From contig JBBRLL010000001.1 in NCBI GenBank assembly GCA_038231395.1, forward strand, positions 62,001 through 126,000: a DNA stretch of 64,000 nucleotides, written 5' to 3'. The stretch comes from Stagnihabitans sp038231395. Its GTDB lineage: Bacteria > Pseudomonadota > Alphaproteobacteria > Rhodobacterales > Rhodobacteraceae. Shown in pieces: positions 27,398-35,825 of the stretch. The notes beneath the pieces are model-generated. The model was not told the DNA's origin. It saw only the letters and a program-made list of their open reading frames with translations, and ran no database searches. The first letter of the stretch is position 1. The number at the start of each line of letters is the position of its first letter. Both the position numbers and the translations under genes were made by a program.

Positions 27398-28179
27398 TTC
27401 GGCTGCATCCTTGTGTGTCTGGAAAAGCGCGTGGCAAGCTGGATCAAGGCCATGCAGGCCCATGTCAGGGCAAAGGTCATCACGGCCAGAGCCGCCGGTT
27501 CGTAAGCCTTGTTGCCGCCTGCCCAGACGAGGTAGGGGCCAAACGCTGGCCGGTCCAGCAGTGCCGCAAAGACATATTCGCCGATCACGATGGCAAAGGT
27601 CAGAAACGCGCCCGACAACACCGCCACCAGCACGTTGGGCAAAATCACCTTGGCCAGCACAGTAAACCAACCCGCGCCAAGCGATTGCGCCGCCTCTGTC
27701 AGGGTTCTGACGTCAATCGCGGCAAGGCCAGTGTCCACGGCGCGGTACATGTAGGGCAACGACAGCACGGAATAGCCGATCACCAGCAGTACATCGGCGC
27801 CCACTTGAGTCCCGGTCAGCGGCAACCATGATGAGGTGTTGAACAACCGGATATAGCCGAACACGATCACGATGGCCGGAATAACCAGCGGCAACAGGGT
27901 GATGAACTCAATAACCGGGCGCAGTTTGGGCAGTTTCAGGCGGACCCAGAACACCGTCGGCACCACGATCAACACACCCAGCACAATCGTCAACAGCGCC
28001 ATCACCACCGAATAGCCAAAGGTCGCGCGAAACTGCGGGTCGCCAAGCACCGAGGCATAGGCGTCAAAGCTGTAAGCCCCCCGACGCATCTTCAGCGAGA
28101 ATTCCAGCATCCCGATCAGCGGCAGAAAGAAATAGACCACGCCAAAGCCAAACGCCGCCCAAGCCCAGAACCGTTTCAT
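27394..28179 (-). CDS. ABC importer permease (PotC type)
   Basis: 261-residue inner-membrane permease with about six helices and the coupling loop TLTEAAQSLGAGWFTVLAKVILPN. Start ATG at 28179 overlaps the upstream permease stop (ATGA), and its stop overlaps the ATPase start. It pairs with the other permease to form the channel. Confidence 0.93.
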   Translation of the reverse strand: MKRFWAWAAFGFGVVYFFLPLIGMLEFSLKMRRGAYSFDAYASVLGDPQFRATFGYSVVMALLTIVLGVLIVVPTVFWVRLKLPKLRPVIEFITLLPLVIPAIVIVFGYIRLFNTSSWLPLTGTQVGADVLLVIGYSVLSLPYMYRAVDTGLAAIDVRTLTEAAQSLGAGWFTVLAKVILPNVLVAVLSGAFLTFAIVIGEYVFAALLDRPAFGPYLVWAGGNKAYEPAALAVMTFALTWACMALIQLATRFSRHTRMQPK

Positions 28180-29042
28180 TTGACCCACCGTTCGGAACGC
28201 GCACGCATGGTGATGTAAAGCAGGTTCGACACGCCGGTGATCACGATCATCCCGAAGGCCAGCGCATAGCCCAGGTGCGGGTCTTGCAACACGTCGCCGC
28301 GGATCTGGTTGAACAGCAGGATGGGTGCTATCGACAAAAGACTTCCGGTCAAGGCGATTGCCGTGGCGACAGCGCCAAACGCATTGGCGAACAGCAGGGC
28401 CAGCGTGCCCAGCAACGCGGGCCACAGCACGGGCAAAGCCACCATCCGCCAGTATTGGCTTTGGGTGGCACCCAGAACCTCAGCCGCCTCGCGCCACTCC
28501 CGCTTCAAGCCATCAATCGCAGGGGTGATGATCAGGACCATCAGGGGGATCTGGAAGAACACATATGCCATGGTCAGCCCCCAAAAGCTGATCATGTTAA
28601 AGCCAAGGTCATAGATGTTGACGTCAAAGCCCTCACGCAATAGCATGGTCAGAAAGCCAACCCGGCCCAATGTCGCCACATAGGCAAACGACAGCGGCAC
28701 CCCGGCGAAGTTTGACGCCACGCCGGAAAACGTCATCGTCATAGCGCGCAGACCAGGCGGCAGGCCACCAAGTGACACAGCCACAGCGATGGCAAACCCA
28801 ATGAAGCAGCCAATCACGGCCGAGGCGAGGCTTAAGCGTATCGACAGGGCGAAGGCGTTGAGTATCTCTGGCTTGAACAGGTTCGCCAGGTTCTCCAACG
28901 TGAACGCCCCGGTGCCGCTGACAAAAGCGCCCGTGATGATATTGGCGGTGGGCAGAAGCAGAAACAGGAAGGCGAAGATCAGGAAGGGGGCGACCCCCAG
29001 CCACGTCATCGGCATCTTGCGCCATTTGGCAAGGATTGGCAT
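28176..29042 (-). CDS. ABC importer permease (PotB type)
   Basis: 288-residue inner-membrane permease; coupling loop WREAAEVLGATQSQYWRMVALPVL near residue 185. The first helix follows a short basic cytosolic start (MPILAKWRKMPMTW). It is separated from the binding-protein gene by 67 bases that contain a strong hairpin, and overlaps the next permease by ATGA. Confidence 0.93.
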   Translation of the reverse strand: MPILAKWRKMPMTWLGVAPFLIFAFLFLLLPTANIITGAFVSGTGAFTLENLANLFKPEILNAFALSIRLSLASAVIGCFIGFAIAVAVSLGGLPPGLRAMTMTFSGVASNFAGVPLSFAYVATLGRVGFLTMLLREGFDVNIYDLGFNMISFWGLTMAYVFFQIPLMVLIITPAIDGLKREWREAAEVLGATQSQYWRMVALPVLWPALLGTLALLFANAFGAVATAIALTGSLLSIAPILLFNQIRGDVLQDPHLGYALAFGMIVITGVSNLLYITMRARSERWVK

Positions 29043-29067
29043 GGCAGGTCCGTTCTGAAAATGAATA

Positions 29068-29096
29068 ACCCGCCCGAGCGTGACGCTCGGGCGGGT
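29068..29096 (-). terminator. Strong hairpin between the binding-protein and permease genes
   Basis: ACCCGCCCGAGCG-TGA-CGCTCGGGCGGGT, a perfect 13-bp GC-rich stem with a 3-base loop, located 14 bases after the binding-protein stop (29110) and 25 bases before the permease start (29042). No T run follows. Hairpins here commonly stabilise the upstream message and reduce downstream expression, giving excess binding protein. Confidence 0.8.
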
Positions 29097-29109
29097 CGGG
29101 TCGGTCAGA

Positions 29110-30210
29110 TCACTTCACCTGAACGCCGACAACCGTGTCCCAACCGGTCGAAACGGCTTCTTTGTGGGCGGATTGTTCGTCCAGCGTCGGGAACACGGCT
29201 TTGGCGTAGGCGTCAGCCGGGGGCAGCTTTGCCATCATCTCAGCCGGGATCACCTTGCGCGCGGCGAGGTCATTGAAGCGGATCGGGTGGCAATAGCCGT
29301 TCAGCCAGCCCAGTTGACCCTCGTCAGAGTAGATGTATTCCATCCACAGCTTGGCAGCCGACGGGTGCGGCGCGAAGGCAGAGATCGCCTGCACATAGAC
29401 GCCAGCCAGAACGCCGGACGTCGGGATCACGACTTCAGCTTTCGGATTGCCCTTCAGCGTGTCGCGCCAAGCCAGCGCGTTATAGTCCCAGGCTGCGACG
29501 ATCGGGGTGGCACCTTGTGCGATGGTGCCGGTCTTGCCGCCGACCGGAACGAAGTTGCCGGCCTTGTTCAGACCTGCAAAGAACTCCAGCCCTTTTGCAG
29601 CCGACTCAGCGCCCGGCTTGCCGCCCATCGCCATGCCAGCCGACATGACCGACATCAGGCCCTGATTGCCAGAGCGCGGATCACCGGTCAGCGCGAACGC
29701 GCCTTTGTATTCCGGCTTCATCAGATCGGCCCAATCGGTCGGCACGTTCTTGACCATGTCGGTGTTCACGATGAACGACATCACGCCATAATAGTCGCCG
29801 TACCACGAGCCGTCAGCGTCCTTGGCCGACTCCGGGATGCTGTCCCAGGTCGAAACCTTGTACGCCTGGATCAGGCCGTCAGCCTTGGCTTTCGGGCCAA
29901 ACGACAGGCCAATGTCCAGCACGTCAGGCGACTGCGGGCCGGTGTTGCCTTTGTTCGACTTGACCGCTTCCAACTCGTCGGCCGAAGAACCGTCGGGGTT
30001 CAACTCGTTCACCGCGATGCCGGGGTACTTTTTCTTGAAGCCGTCGATCACGGCGCCATAGCCGCACCAGTCGTGCGGCAATGCGATCGTGGTCAGGTTG
30101 GCTTCTTTGGTGGCCGCGGCGACCAGATCGCCCATCGCATCCGCCGAAGCAACCGAAGCGGTCATCGCCAGCAGGCTCACACCGAGGGTGAGCGTTTTCA
30201 TAACTTGCAT
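29110..30210 (-). CDS. ABC importer substrate-binding protein (polyamine/iron type)
   Basis: 366-residue periplasmic binding protein. Signal peptide MQVMKTLTLGVSLLAMTASVASA with cleavage near residue 23, no lipobox. Start ATG at 30210 has AGGAGAG five bases upstream; the ATG nine bases further in is less well placed. The mature protein (IALPHDWCGYGAVIDGFKKKYP, then WYGDYYGVMSFIVNTDMV) belongs to the family 1/6 binding proteins associated with Pot/Afu-type importers. The ligand is unknown. First gene of its operon, with about 280 bases of gene-free DNA upstream. Confidence 0.92.
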   Translation of the reverse strand: MQVMKTLTLGVSLLAMTASVASADAMGDLVAAATKEANLTTIALPHDWCGYGAVIDGFKKKYPGIAVNELNPDGSSADELEAVKSNKGNTGPQSPDVLDIGLSFGPKAKADGLIQAYKVSTWDSIPESAKDADGSWYGDYYGVMSFIVNTDMVKNVPTDWADLMKPEYKGAFALTGDPRSGNQGLMSVMSAGMAMGGKPGAESAAKGLEFFAGLNKAGNFVPVGGKTGTIAQGATPIVAAWDYNALAWRDTLKGNPKAEVVIPTSGVLAGVYVQAISAFAPHPSAAKLWMEYIYSDEGQLGWLNGYCHPIRFNDLAARKVIPAEMMAKLPPADAYAKAVFPTLDEQSAHKEAVSTGWDTVVGVQVK

Positions 30211-30436
30211 CTAGTCTCTCCTGTTTGCACGTCCCGCGTCAGACTGAGAAAGGCTTGATATCCTGCCCCACCCCGCAGTTTGCGTGCCGACAGGTAGGCG
30301 GGCTGCGTGTCGGTCAAGTAACGGAATCATGAAGATTTAAAGTCGGGCGCGAAGCAGGCTGACCGAAGGCCGCCCAGAGTTGCACCGGCCCCCAATGCCC
30401 TTCACCACGTCGGCAAAAGCACTGCGTTTAAGGCGA

Positions 30437-30463
30437 TCAGGCGGACCCTGCGGCCCGCCCTGA
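30437..30463 (-). terminator. Imperfect hairpin downstream of etfA
   Basis: TCAGGCGGACC-CTGC-GGCCCGCCCTGA, a GC-rich stem with one bulge and one mismatch, 32-58 bases beyond the etfA stop. No T run. A terminator role is plausible but weakly supported. Confidence 0.35.
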
Positions 30464-30494
30464 ACGTGGAAAAATGGCCCGTGCAAGAGAAGCC

Positions 30495-31421
30495 TTAAAG
30501 CTTTTCGATCATTTCCGGCACGGCAGTAAACAGGTCAGCCACCAGACCATAGTCGGCGACCTGAAAGATGGGCGCCTCTTCGTCCTTGTTGATGGCGACG
30601 ATGACTTTGCTGTCCTTCATGCCCGCAAGGTGTTGAATAGCCCCGGAAATCCCAACCGCCACGTATAGGTTCGGTGCCACAACCTTGCCGGTCTGACCCA
30701 CTTGCCAGTCATTCGGGGCATAGCCCGAGTCGACAGCGGCGCGCGAAGCACCGACGGCACCGTTCAGCTTGTCTGCCAGCTTTTCGATCAGATCGAAGCT
30801 TTCCTTGCTGCCCACGCCTCGGCCACCCGACACGACGATGCCCGCCGACGTCAGTTCGGGCCGGTCAGAGGTGGCGACCTTGTCTTCGACCCAAACGCTC
30901 AGACCATTCGCACCAACAGCGGTCACCTTCTCAACGGTAGCGGAATTGCCTTTGCCCGCCGCCTCAAACCCTGCCGTGCGGATCGAGATCACCTTGGTGG
31001 TGTCGGAGGATTTGACAGTCTGGATAGCGTTGCCGGCATAGATCGGACGCTCGAACGTATCAGGGTCGATCACGGCGTTCACATCGGACATCACCATCAT
31101 GTCCAGCAAAGCCGCAACGCGCGGCAGGACGTTCTTGTTGAACGCGGTCGCCGCACCAACGATGTGGCTGTAGACCGGAGCCAGCGAGACCACCAAAGCA
31201 GCGGTCGCCTCTGCCATACCATGGCAATAGGCATGGTCATCGGCGAACAGTACCTTGGCGACGCCCACCAACGTTGCAGCCTCCGCCGCAGCCGCATCGC
31301 CGCCGGTGCCCGCGATCAGCACATGAACTTCCCCAAGCGACGCCACAGCGGTCAACGCCTTGCCGACCTGATCGGTTGCCAGATGGCCCTCGTTGATGTC
31401 AGCTAACAAAAGAACGGCCAT
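30495..31421 (-). CDS. etfA: Electron transfer flavoprotein, alpha subunit
   Basis: 308-residue subunit that carries FAD and passes electrons from acyl-CoA and other dehydrogenases to ETF-quinone oxidoreductase. The C-terminal FAD-binding stretch is intact: SGGRGVGSKE, GASRAAVDSGY, QVGQTGKVVAPNLYVAVG, SGAIQHLAGM. Its start shares one base with the etfB stop (TGATG), showing coupled translation. Confidence 0.97.
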   Translation of the reverse strand: MAVLLLADINEGHLATDQVGKALTAVASLGEVHVLIAGTGGDAAAAEAATLVGVAKVLFADDHAYCHGMAEATAALVVSLAPVYSHIVGAATAFNKNVLPRVAALLDMMVMSDVNAVIDPDTFERPIYAGNAIQTVKSSDTTKVISIRTAGFEAAGKGNSATVEKVTAVGANGLSVWVEDKVATSDRPELTSAGIVVSGGRGVGSKESFDLIEKLADKLNGAVGASRAAVDSGYAPNDWQVGQTGKVVAPNLYVAVGISGAIQHLAGMKDSKVIVAINKDEEAPIFQVADYGLVADLFTAVPEMIEKL

Positions 31422-32182
31422 CAGATCACCCCTGCTTCGTCTTTGAGTTTGGCAATCAACTCGGCAACCGAGCCGACCTTGACACCGGCCTTGCGTCCGA
31501 CCGGTTCCACCGTTTTAAGAATGGTCAGACGGGGTGAGACATCCACACCGTAGTCGGCGGGGGTCTTCAGTGCCAAAGGCTTGGCTTTGGCTTTCATGAT
31601 GTTGGGCAGGCTGGCATAGCGCGGCTCGTTCAGGCGCAGGTCCACGGTCAACACAGCGGGAAGCGTCACAGCGATGGTTTGCATACCGCTGTCAACTTCG
31701 CGCGTGATCGTGGCTTTGCCATCCGCAATTGTCAGGTCGGAAATGAAGGTGCCCTGACTCCACCCCAGCAAGGCCGAAAGCATCTGGCCGGTGGCGTTCA
31801 TGTCATTGTCGATGGCCTGCTTGCCGCACAGCACCAGACCCGGACCTTCGGCAGCCACAACCGCCGCCAGAAGTTTTGCCACGGCGAGCGGTTCAATGTC
31901 GGTCTGCACGTTATCGGTCGCCTCGATCAGGATGGCGCGGTCGGCCCCCATCGCCAAAGCGGTCCGCAGCGTCTCTTGCGACTGCTTGACGCCGATCGAA
32001 CAGACGATGACCTCGGTCACAATCCCCTTTTCGCGCAGACGGATCGCCTCCTCGACCGCAATCTCGTCAAACGGGTTCATCGACATCTTCACATTCGCCA
32101 GATCGACACCGGACCCGTCCGCCTTGACGCGAACCTTCACGTTGTAGTCGATCACACGTTTGACAGGCACAAGGACCTTCAT
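31421..32182 (-). CDS. etfB: Electron transfer flavoprotein, beta subunit
   Basis: 253-residue subunit binding AMP and forming the dehydrogenase recognition surface. Begins MKVLVPVKRVIDYNVKVRVK; LLCGKQAIDNDMNATGQ-type segment (here LVLCGKQAIDND) and EPRYASLPNIMKAKAK are the family blocks, the latter containing the recognition loop region. AAGGAT lies seven bases before the ATG. Upstream, 117 bases separate it from the xylitol-type dehydrogenase gene. Confidence 0.97.
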   Translation of the reverse strand: MKVLVPVKRVIDYNVKVRVKADGSGVDLANVKMSMNPFDEIAVEEAIRLREKGIVTEVIVCSIGVKQSQETLRTALAMGADRAILIEATDNVQTDIEPLAVAKLLAAVVAAEGPGLVLCGKQAIDNDMNATGQMLSALLGWSQGTFISDLTIADGKATITREVDSGMQTIAVTLPAVLTVDLRLNEPRYASLPNIMKAKAKPLALKTPADYGVDVSPRLTILKTVEPVGRKAGVKVGSVAELIAKLKDEAGVI

Positions 32183-32299
32183 CGCGCATATCCTTATTGA
32201 GGGCCAGAAGGCCGCAATTTCTCAGCTTCGTCTTTAAACCGCCAGACACCCGCCGAACAGGCCAAAATCGACGTGGTTTGTCGCAGGGACGCCACGGAC

Positions 32300-33331
32300 T
32301 CAGAGCGTAATTTGCAGTTTGACATCGGTCGAGAGGCCTTCGGCGGCGCGGTGGAACGCTTCAATGGCGGAATCGAACGGGAAAGTGGCGGTGATCAGGG
32401 GTTTCAGGTCGATCTTGCCGGACGCCAGCAAGGCAATGGCGCGGTCATAGACATTGGCGTAGCGGAAGACGGTCTTCAGCGTGGCCTCTTTGACCTGCAA
32501 ACCGACGATGTCGACCGGAACCGGATCCACCGGCATCCCCACCATGACCACGGTGCCGCCGGGCGCGACCAGCGCTGACGATTGCAGGATCGCAGGGGCT
32601 GCCCCGGAACATTCAAAGACAACGTCAGCACCCCAGTTGCCGGTGACCGCATCGACATGGGATTTGAGGTTTGTGGTCCGGATATTGACCGCCTCTATTC
32701 CGGGATAGGCCGCGATGATATCCAACTTCGGTTGTGCAAGGTCGGCGATGATGACCCTGGCGCATCCTGACGCCAAAGCTGACAAAGCGGTGACCATGCC
32801 AATCGGTCCGGCACCCAGAACCACCGCAAGATCGCCCGGCTTGATCTGCGCCTTCAGCGCGGCCTGAATGCCGACGGCAAGAGGCTCCACCATCGCAGCC
32901 TCGGCAAAAGACACGTTGTCCGGGATTTTGAAGGTCAGGCTGGCGGGGTGAACCACCTGCGGCCTCAGACACCCGTGCACGGGCGGCGTGGCCCAGAAGC
33001 GCACCGCCGGATCAAGGTTATAAAGGCCAAGGCGAGAGGCGCGCGACAAGGGGTCTGGTATCCCCGGCTCCATACACACCCGGTCGCCAGCCGCAAAACC
33101 GCTGACGGCAGCGCCCACCTCCACCACGGTGCCGGATGCTTCATGGCCAAGGATCATCGGTTCGTTGACCACAAACGGCCCGATCTTGCCGTGCGTGAAG
33201 TAGTGCACATCCGACCCGCAAATACCGACCGTGTGGATATTGATGCGCAGGTCATTGGGGCCAAGCGTTTCGGCCAATGGGACATCGCGCAGCGACAGGC
33301 GATGGATTTCTTCAAGAACAAGCGCGCGCAT
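32300..33331 (-). CDS. Xylitol dehydrogenase-type zinc alcohol dehydrogenase
   Basis: 343-residue medium-chain dehydrogenase that probably oxidises a polyol (xylitol to D-xylulose in closest recalled relatives). Catalytic zinc ligands Cys38 (GICGSDVHY) and His63-Glu64 (LGHE) are present; the Rossmann motif is VLGAGPIGM. The structural-zinc loop (about 87-108) has no cysteines, as in the xylitol dehydrogenase branch. Start ATG at 33331 is 4 bases after the pduO stop, so the two are probably cotranscribed. A sugar-alcohol gene between pduO and etfB breaks the usual order of this cluster. Confidence 0.85.
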   Translation of the reverse strand: MRALVLEEIHRLSLRDVPLAETLGPNDLRINIHTVGICGSDVHYFTHGKIGPFVVNEPMILGHEASGTVVEVGAAVSGFAAGDRVCMEPGIPDPLSRASRLGLYNLDPAVRFWATPPVHGCLRPQVVHPASLTFKIPDNVSFAEAAMVEPLAVGIQAALKAQIKPGDLAVVLGAGPIGMVTALSALASGCARVIIADLAQPKLDIIAAYPGIEAVNIRTTNLKSHVDAVTGNWGADVVFECSGAAPAILQSSALVAPGGTVVMVGMPVDPVPVDIVGLQVKEATLKTVFRYANVYDRAIALLASGKIDLKPLITATFPFDSAIEAFHRAAEGLSTDVKLQITL

Positions 33332-33335
33332 GGTC

Positions 33336-33893
33336 CTACCTTGTCAATCCGGGAACCCAGAGCACATCTGAGCCGTCATTTGCGGTGCGGCTGGCCACGA
33401 AAAACCAGTCGGAAAGTCGGTTGAGGTATTTGATCGCCTCGGGGTTTACCGGCTCATGCGATGCCAGTTCAACAGCCAGACGTTCGGCCCGCCTGCACGT
33501 GGTACGGCACAGGTGAAGATGGGCGGCAAGCGGTGTACCACCGGGCAGAATAAAGCTGCGCAGCGTTTCCAGACTGTCGTTCATCGCGTCAATTTCGTCC
33601 TCCAGCCGTTGGGTCTGGGCTGAAATGATCCGCAGGCGCGGATAGGGCGCGGTGGCGTCATTTTCGAGGTCGGGGGTGCAAAGGTCAGCACCAAGGTCAA
33701 ACAGGTCGTTGGAGATGCGGGCCAGCGCCTCACCCATCCCGTACAGGCGCGCCATTCCGACCGTTGCGTTGGTTTCGTCGACGGTGCCATAGGCTGCCAC
33801 ACGCAGATCAAATTTCGGAACCCGCACACCATTGCCAAGTGCGGTTTCTCCGGCATCCCCGGTCTTGGTGTAGATCTTTGACAAGATCACCAT
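33336..33893 (-). CDS. pduO: ATP:cob(I)alamin adenosyltransferase (PduO type)
   Basis: 185-residue enzyme converting cob(I)alamin to adenosylcobalamin. Conserved blocks YTKTGDAGETALGNG at the N-terminus, the RxxCRRAER helix (RTTCRRAERLAVE) near residue 130 and YLNRLSDWFFVASR near the C-terminus are present. The ATG at 33893 overlaps the upstream small membrane gene stop (TGATG). The cofactor would serve mutases such as methylmalonyl-CoA mutase, coded elsewhere. Confidence 0.95.
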   Translation of the reverse strand: MVILSKIYTKTGDAGETALGNGVRVPKFDLRVAAYGTVDETNATVGMARLYGMGEALARISNDLFDLGADLCTPDLENDATAPYPRLRIISAQTQRLEDEIDAMNDSLETLRSFILPGGTPLAAHLHLCRTTCRRAERLAVELASHEPVNPEAIKYLNRLSDWFFVASRTANDGSDVLWVPGLTR

Positions 33894-34108
33894 CACAACC
33901 CCCCGGTTTTGGAGCGCGCCCAGGCGAAGATCACGATGGCCACGACTGCCAGAAACTGCGCCAAGATCCGCAGCTGCATGAGTTTGTTGGCGTATTTTCG
34001 GTTGAAATCACCGCCCGCGCCAAAGCTGCCAATGCCGATGATCAGGATGACCAGCACAATAAGGCAGACGGCGGTGGCGAACAGGAAAATCGGATCGTGC
34101 AGCAGCAT
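33893..34108 (-). CDS. Small two-helix HIG1-like membrane protein
   Basis: 71 residues with two hydrophobic helices (about 8-30 and 49-66) joined by a short polar loop GAGGDFNRKYANKLMQLR, the pattern of HIG1-domain/twin-transmembrane proteins conserved beside pduO and etf genes in Rhodobacteraceae. ATG at 34108 is chosen because AAGGA lies nine bases upstream; the TTG at 34114 would be too close to it. HIG1 proteins elsewhere associate with respiratory complexes; function here is inferred. Confidence 0.8.
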   Translation of the reverse strand: MLLHDPIFLFATAVCLIVLVILIIGIGSFGAGGDFNRKYANKLMQLRILAQFLAVVAIVIFAWARSKTGGL

Positions 34109-34165
34109 GGGCAAGGTTCCTTCGGTTGATCCCTACATAGACCGATGGATGGCAAAAGCGAAGGG

Positions 34166-35422
34166 TCAGAGGCAGGCCTTGGAATAAGGTGCCAGAGCCG
34201 CGCGGACAGCCGCGACGATCAAAGCGTGGGCCGTGGGCTCAGCGCCCTGAAGGCGGGGCAGATATTGGGAAATCAGCGGGGCCGGAATTGTCGTCGTACC
34301 AAGGGTTGCGAACAGCCGGTCTGTGGCGGCCACCGCTTCCGGACGGTTCCAGTAATAGCGGATGCGGTCGGAGTAGGAGAAGTGGCGCATCATGTGCAAC
34401 TCCTGCCCGGTGCCGTGGTAATAGGCTTGCCAGTCGCCGGGTTGGGCCAGCATCAGCGCCTCCATCGCGCGTGGCAGCGATTGGGCCGGGTAATCGGTCA
34501 ATTCGGCAGCGATCAGGTCAAGCCCATACAACGCCTCCCGCAGGGCGAAGGTCAGGCCGGGACCAACCTTGAGGATGCCAAAGCCGTCCTGAACAAGCGC
34601 GGTCAGGGCTACAGCGGTCTGATAATCGGTGGAATGCGCTTCATAAAGGAAACCTTTGCGGGCGGCGCGGAATGTCTTGAGCGGTCCGGCAAGCGCTGGC
34701 GCATATGCAATGACGTCGGTGTGGCCAAATTCGACGCCCGGTTGCACCACAAGGCCAACCACGCGGGCGAAGTCCGTCAACCCAAGTGCCGCGAAAGAGG
34801 CCTGATGCAGCGCCAGCGTTTCGGCGGCATCCTGCGGGTTGGAGATTTCAAGCATGGTCAGCGCATGGGTGGCACCCCCGGGAACCGGAACTTCGGTCCC
34901 GACAATATAGGCCGGCGGTGGCAGGTTTTGGCTTTGCGCACCCTGTTCGGCAGCTTGAGCCAGCAAGGCGGCCCGCTTGGCGACTGTGGCAGCGGGCAAA
35001 GGCGTCGGATCGTCGGCGCAGGACATGCTGGCATCAAGGTGGAGCTTGGCGAAACCAGCGGCAGCATAGGCATGGGTCATGGTCAGAGCTTTCGCCATCG
35101 CATCGGTCGCTGGCAATTTTCGCCACGGGTTGGGGCCAAGGTGATCGCCGCCAATCAGGATCCTATCCTCCGGGAAGTTCAGGCTCGCGGCAATGCGCAG
35201 AACGAAGGCGCGAAATGCCGCCGGGGTCATGCCGGTATAGCCGCCGTCCTGATTAACCTGATTGCAGGTCGCTTCGATCAAGGCGAATTGGTTGGTGGCT
35301 GCGGCTTCGATCAAAGCGGCCTCAATCACAATCGGATGGGCCGAGCAGACGGACGTTATCCCTTTCGCCGTGCCTTGGTCGTGCAGACCGGGAAGCGAAA
35401 GCAGGAAATCCAGCGCGCTCAT
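34166..35422 (-). CDS. gatZ: D-tagatose-bisphosphate aldolase class II, non-catalytic subunit (GatZ/KbaZ type)
   Basis: 418-residue TIM-barrel protein. ATCNQVNQDGGYTGMTP, LIGGDHLGPNPWR, KLHLDASMSCADD, YIVGTEVPVPGG and FLYEAHSTDYQT are signature blocks of GatZ/KbaZ. In enterobacteria this subunit stabilises the catalytic GatY/KbaY aldolase in galactitol or N-acetylgalactosamine use. No GatY is seen in the window. Some related proteins have been linked to kinase or other roles, so activity is uncertain. It precedes the HIG1-like gene by 57 bases on the same strand. Confidence 0.88.
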   Translation of the reverse strand: MSALDFLLSLPGLHDQGTAKGITSVCSAHPIVIEAALIEAAATNQFALIEATCNQVNQDGGYTGMTPAAFRAFVLRIAASLNFPEDRILIGGDHLGPNPWRKLPATDAMAKALTMTHAYAAAGFAKLHLDASMSCADDPTPLPAATVAKRAALLAQAAEQGAQSQNLPPPAYIVGTEVPVPGGATHALTMLEISNPQDAAETLALHQASFAALGLTDFARVVGLVVQPGVEFGHTDVIAYAPALAGPLKTFRAARKGFLYEAHSTDYQTAVALTALVQDGFGILKVGPGLTFALREALYGLDLIAAELTDYPAQSLPRAMEALMLAQPGDWQAYYHGTGQELHMMRHFSYSDRIRYYWNRPEAVAATDRLFATLGTTTIPAPLISQYLPRLQGAEPTAHALIVAAVRAALAPYSKACL

Positions 35423-35825
35423 GAACGCACCTCAGGGTCAGTCACCGATGCGGCGGATTTTTGGGCGGATAAAACGGTCACCGGGTTGCTCCTGTCAGGG
35501 GCGGACGGACGGTCCGGCCTGTGTTGGCTGAAATGCATGGCGGTTGAGATATCGGATCGAGAGGAAATTGGCGACTGGCGATCGGCAAAGCAACGATCTT
35601 TGTCAGTGGCCAACGTGTCGTGTTTTGGTTTGCTGAGGTGCGGCTTTTCGACTTCAGGCTACAGCCGATTGCAAGTGCCAACCCGTCACGGGTCTCCATG
35701 CCAGGTTGAAGATACAAAACGCGGTTACGAAGGGAAAGCTCGGGTTTCATCCTGCCACCAGATCGGGTTGCGGCAGGATGAAGGAGTTTTCAGTCAATAT
35801 CAATCAGAAATCTGATCTTCTTTGA
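35423..35825. other. Gene-free stretch between gatZ and the unknown gene at 35826
   Basis: About 400 bases with no supported gene on either strand; all short open frames lack ribosome sites and family resemblance. It should contain the gatZ promoter, but I cannot pick out -35/-10 elements with confidence. Two hairpins lie at its right end: a small ATCAGA-AA-TCTGAT at 35803-35816, 10 bases beyond the stop of the gene at 35826, and a larger one at 35746-35782. Confidence 0.6.
35746..35782 (-). terminator. Hairpin downstream of the unknown gene at 35826
   Basis: TTCATCCTGCC and GGCAGGATGAA form a perfect 11-bp stem around a 15-base loop, 44-80 bases past the stop. No T run. It may be a terminator or RNA-processing hairpin. 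Confidence 0.45.
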
